Of a stretch of 64,000 nucleotides of DNA, positions 18,043 to 26,648 are shown in pieces (the stretch's first letter is position 1; each line of letters begins with the position of its first letter). The position numbers were made by a program, and so were the translations under genes. This DNA is from Streptomyces roseolilacinus (GTDB taxonomy: Bacteria; Actinomycetota; Actinomycetes; Streptomycetales; Streptomycetaceae), in NCBI RefSeq assembly GCF_014649335.1, contig NZ_BMSV01000001.1, forward strand, positions 248,001-312,000. Direction: 5' to 3'. Under the pieces are notes generated by a model that was not told the DNA's origin, did not search any database, and saw only the letters and a program-made list of their open reading frames with translations.

Positions 18043-19152
18043 TCACAGGCCCCGGCGGCGGCGGGCCCGGCGGACGAGGGCGGCCGTGCCGAGGAGGGCC
18101 ACCGTGGCGCCCGCCGCGCCCGCGGCCGTGGCGTCCTTGCGGCCGAGGCGGCGGCCGGCGACGGTGTGGCGGCCGGCGACCTCCTCCAGGAGCGCGGCCA
18201 GCACCTCCTCGTTGGTCCAGGCGGGTCGCCAGCCGGCGTCGTGGAGCCGGCCGACGCTCACCACCCACGGGTGCATCGTGTACGCGAGGTCGCCGGCCGG
18301 TGACGGGGTGAGGCCGATGCGGTGCAGCCGGGCCGCCGCGCCCAGGGCGACGGCGGACGGCAGTTCCATCCGCCGGATGCCGCTGAGCTCCTCGACCTCC
18401 TCCTGCTCCAGCCACCCGTCGCAGCCGACGGCGAACTCCCCGTCGACCTTCTCCAGCGCCGCGTACTCCAGCGCGCTCACCAGGTCCTCGACGTGGCAGA
18501 ACTGCCAGGCCGGCCGCGACCCGGCGACGACGAGCAGCCGCGGTGACTCGAAGTAGCGCGTCAGGGCGGTGTCGGTGCCCCCGACGAGGACGGCGGGGCG
18601 TACGACGGTGACGTTGAGCCCCGGGTGCGCGCGGGGGGCCCGGCGCGCGAGGCGCTCGATCTCCAGCAGGTCCCCCACCCCGGTCGCCTCGGCGGTGGCC
18701 CGCAGCTCGGCGTCCTCGGAGAGCGGGACGTCGTTGTCGGGGAGGGCGCCGTACACCATGGCGGAGGTGCACAGCACGACGCGGCGGACTCCCGCCGCCG
18801 CGGCGGCCGTGAGCACCGTCTGCGTGCCGCGTACGTTGTACGCGGTACGGGCGGCGGAGTCGGTCTCCAGGTCGAGGTCGAGCGCCAGGTGCACCACGAC
18901 GTCCGCGCCGCGCAGCTTCTCGGCGATGGCCGGGTCCCGTACGTCCAGGATGTGCCACAGCGCCTCGGACACCTCGCCGCGGCGCTCGTCGATCGCGATG
19001 ACCTGCTTGATCTCCTCGGAGGCGGCGAGGCGCCGGGTCAGCAGCTCGCCGACGCCGGTCGCGGCGCCGGTGACCGCGACGACGGGGCCCCGGGCGGCGG
19101 ACGGGGTTGAGTGGTTTCGCGCTGCGCGAACCTGCGGATCTGGGGAACTCAC
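18043..19152 (-). CDS. SDR-family NAD(P)-dependent epimerase/dehydratase-like protein
   Basis: 369 residues. The Rossmann dinucleotide motif is near residue 25 (VTGAATGVGE). Extended-SDR features include DVRDP, the VVHLAL segment and SAMVYGA. The usual YxxxK pair is not obvious near residue 170, so catalysis is uncertain. The C-terminus is very basic with a hydrophobic span (AAGAAGATVALLGTAALV), suggesting membrane anchoring. The GTG at 19152 has a GGAG ribosome-binding site; an ATG at 19218 is the alternative. Divergent from the Zincin_2 gene. Confidence 0.8.
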   Translation of the reverse strand: MSSPDPQVRAARNHSTPSAARGPVVAVTGAATGVGELLTRRLAASEEIKQVIAIDERRGEVSEALWHILDVRDPAIAEKLRGADVVVHLALDLDLETDSAARTAYNVRGTQTVLTAAAAAGVRRVVLCTSAMVYGALPDNDVPLSEDAELRATAEATGVGDLLEIERLARRAPRAHPGLNVTVVRPAVLVGGTDTALTRYFESPRLLVVAGSRPAWQFCHVEDLVSALEYAALEKVDGEFAVGCDGWLEQEEVEELSGIRRMELPSAVALGAAARLHRIGLTPSPAGDLAYTMHPWVVSVGRLHDAGWRPAWTNEEVLAALLEEVAGRHTVAGRRLGRKDATAAGAAGATVALLGTAALVRRARRRRGL

Positions 19153-19343
19153 CAGGCGTCTCCAGCGGTTGTCTTCAGTACGTACGCGGACGACGCGTGC
19201 GCACCAGGTGACGTCCATCCTGCCGCAGCCGGTGCGCGGACGGAGCACCGAGCCCCACACCCGGCGGGGATGTCTACGCTGGGTGTGATGTCGGGCCACC
19301 GCCGTCGGCACAAGGCCGGCGGCCCAACGAGCCGAGGAAACCC

Positions 19344-20729
19344 GTGAGCGACACCCCATTCGGATTCGGCGTTCCGCCGGAGGAGCCGGACGACGGCGAC
19401 GAGGGCAAGAAGAAGCCCGAGGGTGGTGCCAACCCCTTCGGGTTCGGCGGGCTGCCCGGCGGCCAGGGCGGCGCGGACAACCCGTTCGCCGCGATGTTCG
19501 GGTCGTTCAACCCGGCCGACCTGGGCGCGGCCTTCCAGCAGCTCGGCCAGATGCTGAGCTACGAGGGCGGTCCCGTGAACTGGGACATGGCCAAGCAGAT
19601 CGCCCGCCAGGCCGTCTCCCAGGGCACCCCGGACGGCACGAAGGACGCCAGCGTGGGCCCCGCCGAGCGGAAGGCCGTCGAGGAGGCCGTGCGCCTGGCC
19701 GACCTGTGGCTGGACGACGCGACGTCCCTGCCGTCCGGGTCGGCCACCGCGGTCGCCTGGTCGCGCGCGGAGTGGGTCGAGGCGACGCTGCCCGCGTGGC
19801 AGCAGCTCGTCGACCCGGTCGCGGAGCGCGTCGGCACGGCCATGGGCGACGTGCTGCCGCAGGAGATGCAGGCCATGGCGGGCCCGCTGATCGGCATGAT
19901 GCGCTCCATGGGCGGCGCCATGTTCGGCCAGCAGATCGGCCAGGCCGTGGGCGCGCTGGCCGGCGAGGTGGTCGGGTCGACGGACGTCGGCCTGCCGCTC
20001 GGCCCGTCGGGGAAGGCCGCGCTGCTGCCGCTGAACGTGACGGCGTTCGGCCGTGACCTGAGCGTCCCGCTGGACGAGGTGCGGCTGTACCTGGCCCTGC
20101 GCGAGGCGGCCCACCAGCGTCTCTTCGCGCACGTGCCGTGGCTGCGCTCGCACCTGTTCGGCGCGGTCGAGGGGTACGCGCGCGGGATCAAGGTCGACAC
20201 GTCCAAGCTGGAGGACGCGGTCGCGCAGCTCGACCCGTCCAACCCGGAGCAGCTCCAGGAGGCGCTGCAGCAGGGCATGTTCCAGCCGGAGGACACGGCG
20301 GAGCAGAAGGCGGCCCTGGCCCGGCTGGAGACGGCGCTCGCGCTGGTCGAGGGCTGGGTGGACGCGGTGGTGCACGCGGCGGCCGGTTCCCGGCTGACCT
20401 CGGCCGACGCGCTGCGGGAGACGCTGCGCCGGCGCCGTGCCTCGGGCGGGCCCGCCGAGCAGACCTTCGCGACGCTGATCGGCCTGCAGCTGCGGCCGCG
20501 CCGCCTGCGGGACGCCTCGCGGCTGTGGGCCTCGCTCACCGACGCGCGCGGCGTCGACGGCCGGGACGCCCTGTGGGCGCACCCGGACATGCTGCCCACG
20601 GCGACGGACCTGGACGACCCGGACGGTTTCGTCCACCGCGAGCAGCTGGACTTCTCCGAGCTGGACAAGATGCTCGGCGAGGCCGCCGACCGCCCCGACG
20701 AGGACGGCAAGGACGACACCGACCGGTGA
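19344..20729 (+). CDS. Zincin_2/DUF2342 family putative zinc-dependent metalloprotease
   Basis: 461 residues, cytoplasmic. A Gly/Pro-rich N-terminus containing NPFGFG and NPFAAMF repeats precedes the conserved domain. The zincin-like motif is degenerate, REAAHQRLF (about residues 252-260), with Glu and His conserved but not in strict HExxH spacing. Annotated in related genomes as a hydrolase associated with F420 biosynthesis or as a metalloprotease, without activity shown. M. tuberculosis Rv3195 is the likely counterpart. GTG start, GAGGAAA ribosome-binding site. The Nudix gene begins inside its stop codon. Confidence 0.85.
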   Translation: MSDTPFGFGVPPEEPDDGDEGKKKPEGGANPFGFGGLPGGQGGADNPFAAMFGSFNPADLGAAFQQLGQMLSYEGGPVNWDMAKQIARQAVSQGTPDGTKDASVGPAERKAVEEAVRLADLWLDDATSLPSGSATAVAWSRAEWVEATLPAWQQLVDPVAERVGTAMGDVLPQEMQAMAGPLIGMMRSMGGAMFGQQIGQAVGALAGEVVGSTDVGLPLGPSGKAALLPLNVTAFGRDLSVPLDEVRLYLALREAAHQRLFAHVPWLRSHLFGAVEGYARGIKVDTSKLEDAVAQLDPSNPEQLQEALQQGMFQPEDTAEQKAALARLETALALVEGWVDAVVHAAAGSRLTSADALRETLRRRRASGGPAEQTFATLIGLQLRPRRLRDASRLWASLTDARGVDGRDALWAHPDMLPTATDLDDPDGFVHREQLDFSELDKMLGEAADRPDEDGKDDTDR

Positions 20730-21241
20730 GCCTGCGCGGCGACGCGGTCCTCGTACTGAAGGGGTACGAGGACCAGGAAGAACTGCGCCGCGCCTACCTG
20801 GACCACCTCTCGGCGCACGAGGACGCGATGTGGAAGGCCTGCGCGGCCGGCCACCTCACGGCCAGCGCGCTGGTGGTGGACCCGGAGCGCGGCCGGGTGC
20901 TGCTGACCCTGCACCGGAAGCTGCGCATGTGGCTCCAGATGGGCGGCCACTGCGAGCCCGGCGACCGCACGATGGCGGCGGCGGCGCTCCGCGAGGCGAC
21001 CGAGGAGTCCGGCATCCCGGGGCTGGTGCTGCTGCCGGGCGGCCCGGTGCGGCTGGACCGGCACGCGACGCCCTGCGCCTGGCACCTGGACGTGCAGTAC
21101 GCGGCGGTGGCGCCGCCGGACGCGGTGGAGGCGATCAGCGACGAGTCGCTCGACCTGCGCTGGTTCCCGTACGACGAGGTGGCCTCGGTCGCCGACGGGT
21201 CGGTGGTCCGGCTGGTGGAGCGGACCCTGGAGCGCCTGTAG
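20726..21241 (+). CDS. Nudix hydrolase
   Basis: 171 residues. The Nudix box is complete: G-H-C-E-P-G-D-R-T-M with LREATEESGI (residues about 76-98). GTG start overlaps the preceding stop by four bases (GTGA), so translation is probably coupled. The substrate cannot be read from sequence; the WLQMGGHCE entry and the C-terminal SDESLDLRWFPYDEV are typical of small housekeeping Nudix enzymes in actinobacteria. Confidence 0.88.
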   Translation: MSLRGDAVLVLKGYEDQEELRRAYLDHLSAHEDAMWKACAAGHLTASALVVDPERGRVLLTLHRKLRMWLQMGGHCEPGDRTMAAAALREATEESGIPGLVLLPGGPVRLDRHATPCAWHLDVQYAAVAPPDAVEAISDESLDLRWFPYDEVASVADGSVVRLVERTLERL

Positions 21242-21269
21242 CCGCGAGGCGCCCGCCTGCGGCAGGACG

Positions 21270-21300
21270 GCGGGGGGCGGCCACCGCGGCCGCCCCCCGC
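21270..21300. terminator. Bidirectional terminator
   Basis: Perfect 13-bp stem (21270-21282 with 21288-21300), 5-base loop, between the convergent Nudix and AIM24 genes. Confidence 0.75.
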
Positions 21301-21304
21301 GCGT

Positions 21305-22060
21305 TCAGTTCCAGGCGTTGTTCTGGTTCTGCCCGTGCGCGCCGTGCTGGCCGACGCCGAACTGGGCGGCGACGCCCTGCCCGATCTGGGCGCTCTGCGG
21401 CGGCATGACCTCGCTGGGCTGGACGAGGGCGAAGCCCTGGCCCAGGAAGTTCAGCTCCCAGCCCTCGCCGGTGCCGCCGCGACGGCGCCGGATGTTCGAC
21501 ACGTGGGTCTGGGCCTGCATCTGCACGCGCAGCGACGACGACCAGGCGACGATCGCGTCCGCGTCGACGTTGACGTACCGGTCCGGGGTGACCGGGAGCA
21601 TCAGCGGCCGGCCGGACGTCATGAGGGCGACCTGGCCGCGGCCGGAGATGTTCAGCTGGTACTTGCCGGAGCCGGAGATGCCGTACTGGCTGTCCACGGC
21701 GATGACCTCGGTGTGCAGCGCCGAGTCGAGCGCCAGCACGTAGGCGCTGTCCACCGTCAGCCCGTCCTGGTCGACGTCCACGACGTGGACGTACTGCGCC
21801 AGGTTGGCGAGGTAGACGGTGCCCTGCCCGGAGCAGCGCATCAGGTCGAGCCCCTCGCCGGTGTTGGCGCGGGCCGTGCGCTGGCTCTGGTTCTGGTACT
21901 CGCCGTCGAAGTCCATCAGGCCCTGGTACGCGACCATGGCGCCCTTGCGGGCGAGGACGTCGTCGTGCCCGGTCAGGGCGACCCGCAGGAGCTGCGGGTT
22001 CTGCACGGTGTACCGGTCCTGGCTCTGCTGCTCGGTGTGGCTGAAAAGCGGACTCTGCAT
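21305..22060 (-). CDS. AIM24 family protein (paralogue A)
   Basis: 251 residues forming the trimeric beta-prism fold of the AIM24/DUF124 family. Characteristic blocks are MVAYQGLMDFDGEY, LMRCSGQGTVYLA, VLALDSALHTEV and GSGKYQLNISGRGQVALM. No membrane span or signal is visible. Its function is undefined in bacteria; the mitochondrial namesake is an inner-membrane biogenesis factor. It is the last gene of a same-strand set of three, 21 bases after paralogue B. A His/Gln/Asn-rich C-terminal tail follows the domain. Confidence 0.88.
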   Translation of the reverse strand: MQSPLFSHTEQQSQDRYTVQNPQLLRVALTGHDDVLARKGAMVAYQGLMDFDGEYQNQSQRTARANTGEGLDLMRCSGQGTVYLANLAQYVHVVDVDQDGLTVDSAYVLALDSALHTEVIAVDSQYGISGSGKYQLNISGRGQVALMTSGRPLMLPVTPDRYVNVDADAIVAWSSSLRVQMQAQTHVSNIRRRRGGTGEGWELNFLGQGFALVQPSEVMPPQSAQIGQGVAAQFGVGQHGAHGQNQNNAWN

Positions 22061-22081
22061 GATCTCTTTCGCTCCCCCGGC

Positions 22082-22762
22082 TCAGTTCCGGATCCGCAGG
22101 CGGTCGGTACTGTCCTCGCTCGGCTGTACGACGACGATGCCCTGGCCCGAGAAGGCCATCTGGTACGCCTCGCCGCTGCCCCGCCCGATCAGGGAGGACG
22201 CCTTGAAGCTGCGCTTGCCCTTCACCTTCAGGGCCGGCGACCAGGCGACGAGGGCGTCCGGGTCGACGTACGTCTCGTCGTCGCCGCGGCCGCAGTCGAC
22301 GACGATCGGCGTGCCGCGCGAGGTGAGCGCGACCCAGCCGGTGCCGGAGATCTGCACGTTCCACAGGCCCTGGCCGGCGAACTTGGCCATGCCCTTGACC
22401 CGCTCGACGCCCCACTGGAGGTGCGCGTCGAAGGCCAGCACGTTGGTGCCGTTGACGGACAGGGCGTCGTTGTCGAGGTGGACGACGACCACGTCGGCGC
22501 CGTAGTCGGCCAGGTACAGCAGGCCGTCGCCGGAGCACTTCATCAGGGGCGCGCCCTCGCCGGTCACCCAGGAGGAGGCGATCTGGCGCACGGCGGGCGG
22601 GTTCGGCTCGTACTGGATGAAGCCCTCGTACGCGACGACGGACCCGGTGCGGGCGAACAGGTCCTGGCCGGTGGCCATGGCGACCTTGAGCATGGCGTTG
22701 CCGTGGTTCTCCATGCGGGCCACGGTCGCGGTCGGGGCGTAGCCCGCGAGCTGCTGGTTCAT
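22082..22762 (-). CDS. AIM24 family protein (paralogue B)
   Basis: 226 residues, a single AIM24 domain with the same order of blocks as paralogue A: SVVAYEGFIQYEP, LMKCSGDGLLYLA, VLAFDAHLQWGVERV and GTGWVALTSRGTP. A GAGG ribosome-binding site precedes the ATG. It lies 13 bases after the TerD-AIM24 gene and 21 bases before paralogue A, so all three are probably one transcript. The three AIM24 domains differ enough to suggest a hetero-oligomer rather than recent duplication; this is inference. Confidence 0.88.
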   Translation of the reverse strand: MNQQLAGYAPTATVARMENHGNAMLKVAMATGQDLFARTGSVVAYEGFIQYEPNPPAVRQIASSWVTGEGAPLMKCSGDGLLYLADYGADVVVVHLDNDALSVNGTNVLAFDAHLQWGVERVKGMAKFAGQGLWNVQISGTGWVALTSRGTPIVVDCGRGDDETYVDPDALVAWSPALKVKGKRSFKASSLIGRGSGEAYQMAFSGQGIVVVQPSEDSTDRLRIRN

Positions 22763-22775
22763 TCCTCGGGCTCCC

Positions 22776-24500
22776 TCAGACCTCGTACGGCTGGACGACG
22801 ATGAAGTTCCCGGGGGCGCCCCGGAACTGGAGGTTCACGGTCTCGCCGCTGTGGCCCGGGTAGGCGTTGCGGCGCAGGCGGACCTGGCTGGAGAGGACCA
22901 CCTGGGACGCGGCCGACCAGGCCACGACGGCGTTGCAGTCGGCGAACGTGGTCGGCGTGACCGGCAGGACGACCGGGGTGCCCTGGGTCTTCACGACGAC
23001 CGTGCCGGTGCCCTGGAACAACATCGTGAACAGCGCGCCGCCGGGGATGCCGTGGCCCTCGATGCGGCGGACCTCGTGGTGCAGCGACTCGTCGAACGCG
23101 AGGACGTTCTCCGCGGAGACGCAGATCCCGTCGCCCTGGAGTTCGATGGGGTGCAGCTGGGCGTTGTTCTCGGCGAGGAACAGCTGGCCGCGGCCGGTGC
23201 AGCGCATCAGCTGCATCTCCTGGCCGGTGGCGTTGCCGACGATGCGGCCGGCGAACCCGGCGCCCTTGTAGCTGAAGTCGACCTTGCCCTGGTACATGAC
23301 CATGCTGCCCTGGCGGGCGAGCACGGGGGTCTGCCCCATGGCCAGGTCGACCCGCATGAGCTGCGCGTTCTGCGGGGTCCAGCGCTGTCCGGTGGGCGTC
23401 TCGCGGTACTTCTGGAGCGCGGCCCCGAGGCCGGCGCCCTGCGGCGCGCCGTGCGGGGCCCCCTGCGGGACACCGGGCGGCATGCCCATCGGCGGGGTGC
23501 CCGTCGGCGGCTGCTGGCCGTACGGGGCCGGCTGGCCGTACGGGGCGGGCTGGCCGTACGGGGCGGGCGCCGGCTGGCCGTACCCGGCGGGCGCACCGTG
23601 CGGCGGGGTCTGGCCCGGCACGTGCCCGTAGGGCGCCGGCTGCTGCGGGTGCTGCTGCGGGTGGCCGTATGCGGCCGGGGGCGGCGTGGGCGCCTGCGGG
23701 GCAGGGGCGTGCGGGGCCGGGACCGGGGCCGGCGGGGCCATCGGGGCCGCCATGGTGGGCGCGCCGTGCAGCGGCTGCTGCGGCGGTGCGGGCGCGGGCG
23801 CCGGGGACGGCGCGGGCGCCTGCGGAGCCGGTACGGGGGCGGGAGCCGGTACGGGGGCCGGGGCCGGCGGGGCGGCGAAGGCGGGCGCGGGCCGGACCGG
23901 GGCGGGGCCGCCGGTCGGGGGCGCGAAGCCCGGGGCCGCGAAGCCGGGGGCCGCCTGCTGCGGGGGCTCCTCCTCCAGCACCTCGCCGCCGAAGTTCTTC
24001 AGCAGCGCCTCCAGGCCGCCGTCGAAGCCCTGGCCGACCGCGGCGAAGCGCCAGCCGTCCTTGCGGTAGAAGTCGCCCAGCATCACCGCGCGCTCGGTGC
24101 TGAACTCGGCGCCGCTGAACGTGTAGCGCGCGACCTCCTCACCGCCCGCGACGATCCGGACGTACCCGGGGCCGACCTGCGACATCTGTCCGGCGCCGTC
24201 GATCGTCGCCGTGAAGGACAGCTTGTGGATCGCCTCGGGGACGCGGTCGAGGGTGACGCGGAACGACTCGGTGTCGCCGGCCTGCGCGCCGAGCAGCTGG
24301 ACGGACTCCTCGGGGGACTTCGGCTGGTTGAAGAAGACGAAGTACCGGTCGTCGGAGAGGCGCTCGTCGGCGTCGAGGCCGAAGCAGCTGATGTCGAAGG
24401 TCAGCCCGGGACCCGCGATCTGCACGCCGACGTACAGATCGGTCCCGGCCGTCAGGTCGCTGATCCGGGCCTTGTGGCCCCGTTGGAATTCCCTGGCCAT
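22776..24500 (-). CDS. TerD-AIM24 fusion protein
   Basis: 574 residues in three parts. Residues 1-175 are a TerD domain (tellurite/stress family, calcium-binding; blocks FDISCFGLDADERLSDDRYFV and RYTFSGAEFSTERAV). Residues about 176-345 are a low-complexity Pro-Ala-Gly-Gln linker with PYGQPA repeats. Residues about 350-574 are an AIM24 domain (SMVMYQGKVDFSYKG, LMRCTGRGQLFLA, VLAFDESLHHEVRRI). No transmembrane span. It heads the set with two stand-alone AIM24 genes. The fusion links the Ter stress module to the AIM24 module directly. Confidence 0.9.
   Translation of the reverse strand: MAREFQRGHKARISDLTAGTDLYVGVQIAGPGLTFDISCFGLDADERLSDDRYFVFFNQPKSPEESVQLLGAQAGDTESFRVTLDRVPEAIHKLSFTATIDGAGQMSQVGPGYVRIVAGGEEVARYTFSGAEFSTERAVMLGDFYRKDGWRFAAVGQGFDGGLEALLKNFGGEVLEEEPPQQAAPGFAAPGFAPPTGGPAPVRPAPAFAAPPAPAPVPAPAPVPAPQAPAPSPAPAPAPPQQPLHGAPTMAAPMAPPAPVPAPHAPAPQAPTPPPAAYGHPQQHPQQPAPYGHVPGQTPPHGAPAGYGQPAPAPYGQPAPYGQPAPYGQQPPTGTPPMGMPPGVPQGAPHGAPQGAGLGAALQKYRETPTGQRWTPQNAQLMRVDLAMGQTPVLARQGSMVMYQGKVDFSYKGAGFAGRIVGNATGQEMQLMRCTGRGQLFLAENNAQLHPIELQGDGICVSAENVLAFDESLHHEVRRIEGHGIPGGALFTMLFQGTGTVVVKTQGTPVVLPVTPTTFADCNAVVAWSAASQVVLSSQVRLRRNAYPGHSGETVNLQFRGAPGNFIVVQPYEV
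23515..23590 (-). repeat. 18-bp tandem repeat in the TerD-AIM24 linker
   Basis: TGGCCGTACGGGGC recurs at 23515, 23533 and 23551, with a diverged copy near 23575. The period is 18 bases and encodes PYGQPA hexapeptides, so the copy number can change without a frameshift. Confidence 0.8.
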
Positions 24501-24619
24501 GCGTTACGACCGTCCCCCATCCCGGATTGGTGTGCGTCGCGCCAGGCTAACGGCTGGGTGCGACAGGGGACCACGTCGGCGACCTGCTCGGTACGGACTC
24601 GGTACAGGATCGGTGAACC

Positions 24620-25192
24620 TCAGTCGCCGGGCCCGCGCGGGGGGTCCGGCAGCCGGCCGGCGGCGACGCCCTCCAGGTACCCCCGCGCGCGCTCCGTCCG
24701 GGGGTACGGCTCCAGGAGCCGCCAGAACCGGGGCCCGTGCCCGGGGACGAGCAGGTGCGCGAGCTCGTGCAGCAGGACGTAGTCGACGACGTACTCGGGC
24801 ATGCCCTGGAGCCGGTGGGACAGGCGGATGCTGCCCTCGGCGGGGGTGCAGGAGCCCCAGCGGGTGTTCTGGTTGGTGACCCAGCGCACGGACGCCGGCC
24901 GCGCCCGGCCCGCGAGGTACTGGCCGGACAGCCGCTCGGCGCGCTCGGCCAGCTCGGCGTCGCCGGGGCGGCGCCTGCTCTCCTGGGCGGCGAGCTTGTC
25001 GAGCATGACACCGACCCAGCGCCGCTCCTCCGCCTCCGACATCCGGGCAGGGATCAGGACGACGGTCCGGTCGCCCTCCCGGTGGGCGGAGACGGTGCGG
25101 CGGCGCCGGGCGCTCCTGCGCACCTCGACGGCGGATGCCCGCTCGGCGCGGGACGGGTCGCTGGTCGGACTGCGCTCAGGGTCGACGGACAC
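24620..25192 (-). CDS. M48/YgjP-type (DUF45) metallopeptidase
   Basis: 190 residues. The zinc motif HELAHLL is at about 141-147 with a downstream His in GHGPRFWRLL, the arrangement of the YgjP/WLM group. The preceding block TRWGSCTPAEGSIRLSHRL is a hallmark of the family. Cytoplasmic, function unknown. GTG 25192 starts the conserved region; the ribosome-binding site is weak and the long upstream open frame is not supported by conservation. Divergent from the ThiF-like gene. Confidence 0.85.
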   Translation of the reverse strand: MSVDPERSPTSDPSRAERASAVEVRRSARRRRTVSAHREGDRTVVLIPARMSEAEERRWVGVMLDKLAAQESRRRPGDAELAERAERLSGQYLAGRARPASVRWVTNQNTRWGSCTPAEGSIRLSHRLQGMPEYVVDYVLLHELAHLLVPGHGPRFWRLLEPYPRTERARGYLEGVAAGRLPDPPRGPGD

Positions 25193-25367
25193 GCCCCGAC
25201 CGTACCCGCCCGCCCGGGGAGTGTCCCCCACCGGGACGATGCGTGCCCCGGGCCGTCCACAGGCCGCGCCACTTCGTATGACGAGATGCCCGGCTCTGTG
25301 GACGACGCCCCGCGGGGTGGCGGCGCCGGCGGGATGCTGTCCCCGTGACCAGTGAGGGGGGACGGGC

Positions 25368-26588
25368 ATGCATCCGATGGTGAGGCCGGCGCTGCGGCGC
25401 GCCTGGCGTGATCTTCAGTACGTGCAGTTCGGGGTGGCGCCCGCGCACGCGGTCGTGGTGGGGCCGGTGGACACGACGACCGGGAGCCTGCTGGAGCTGC
25501 TGGACGGGACGCGCGGTGTTCCGCTGCTGCGGGAGGAGGCCCGCAGGCTCGGGGTGCCGGACGGCTGGCTGGAGGCGCTGCTGAACCGGCTGGCGCGGGC
25601 CGGACTGCTGGAGGACACGGCGGCGGGCGGCCGGGCGGCGGACGCGGTGCGGCGGGAGGCGGGGGCGCTCGACCGGCTGCGCGCCGATCTCGGGTCGCTG
25701 TCGGTGGTGCACCGGGGGCCGGGCGAGCCGATGCGGCGGCTGGCCGCGCGGGGCGGCATGCGGGTGCAGGTCCGGGGAGCGGGCCGGGTCGGGGCGGCGG
25801 TCGCGGCGCTGCTGTCGGCGGCGGGCGTGGGCCGTGTGGACGTACGGGACGGGGGCCGGGTGCGGCCGTGGGACGTGGCTCCGGGCGGGCTGCCGCCCGA
25901 GTCGGTGGGGGAGCGGCGGGACGTGGCGGCCCGGCGGTTGGTCGCCCGGTCGGCGCCGGGTGGCCGCGCGGCCTGTGCGACCGGCGGGGCCGGGGGCGTT
26001 TCGGGGGCCGGTGGGGAGGCTGGAGCCGTGGGGGCCGGTGGGGGCGGCGGGCCGGAGCCGGGGCTGTCGCTGGTGGTCGTCGCGCCGCGGGACGGCCTCG
26101 CGGCGTACGCTCCGGATCCGGTGACGGCCGACACGTGGGTGGGCACGGGGACACCGCATCTGTTCGCGGGGGTGCTGGAGGCCACCGGTGTGGTGGGCCC
26201 GCTGGTGCTGCCCGGGGACTCGGCGTGCGCGCGGTGCGTGGAGCTGGGCCGGACGGACGCCGACCCCGCGTGGTCCCGGCTGATGGCGCAGTGGCGGTCG
26301 GCCCGCCGGAGCGGCGCCGTGCCGGTCGGTGACGTGGGGCTGGCGGCTGCCGTGGCGGGGTTGGCCGCCGCGCACGCGCTGGCGTTCCTCGACGGGGGCG
26401 TGCCGGCGAGCGCGGACACCCGGTGGGAGACGTCGTCGCCGCTCCTGGAGTGGCGCGCGCTGCGGGTGCGGCCGCACGGGGAGTGCCCGTGCGGGGCGGC
26501 GGACCGGGCGGCGGAGTGGGCGGCGGAGTGGGAGGAGCGGGAGCGGGCCTCGGAGGTCCGGGGCGGGCAGGACACAATGGCGGGGTAA
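25368..26588 (+). CDS. ThiF/E1-like protein (TOMM leader-binding type), degenerate
   Basis: 406 residues. A winged-helix-like N-terminus (about 15-90) precedes a Rossmann segment with VRGAGRVGAAVAALLSAAG (about 133-151), like the E1-like partner of azole-forming cyclodehydratases. Cys pairs CARC (about 284) and CPCG (about 387) suggest one structural zinc. A Gly/Ala insert near residues 205-225 interrupts the domain. No ATP-adenylation Arg/Asp motif was recognised, so it may bind peptides rather than activate them. ATG with a GAGGGGGG ribosome-binding site. No precursor peptide or YcaO gene lies nearby. Confidence 0.7.
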   Translation: MHPMVRPALRRAWRDLQYVQFGVAPAHAVVVGPVDTTTGSLLELLDGTRGVPLLREEARRLGVPDGWLEALLNRLARAGLLEDTAAGGRAADAVRREAGALDRLRADLGSLSVVHRGPGEPMRRLAARGGMRVQVRGAGRVGAAVAALLSAAGVGRVDVRDGGRVRPWDVAPGGLPPESVGERRDVAARRLVARSAPGGRAACATGGAGGVSGAGGEAGAVGAGGGGGPEPGLSLVVVAPRDGLAAYAPDPVTADTWVGTGTPHLFAGVLEATGVVGPLVLPGDSACARCVELGRTDADPAWSRLMAQWRSARRSGAVPVGDVGLAAAVAGLAAAHALAFLDGGVPASADTRWETSSPLLEWRALRVRPHGECPCGAADRAAEWAAEWEERERASEVRGGQDTMAG

Positions 26589-26648
26589 CCGCCGTCGGCG
26601 GCGCGTGTCAGGCAACGCGGCACGGCAGTCTGGGTTTTGGAGGGGCGT

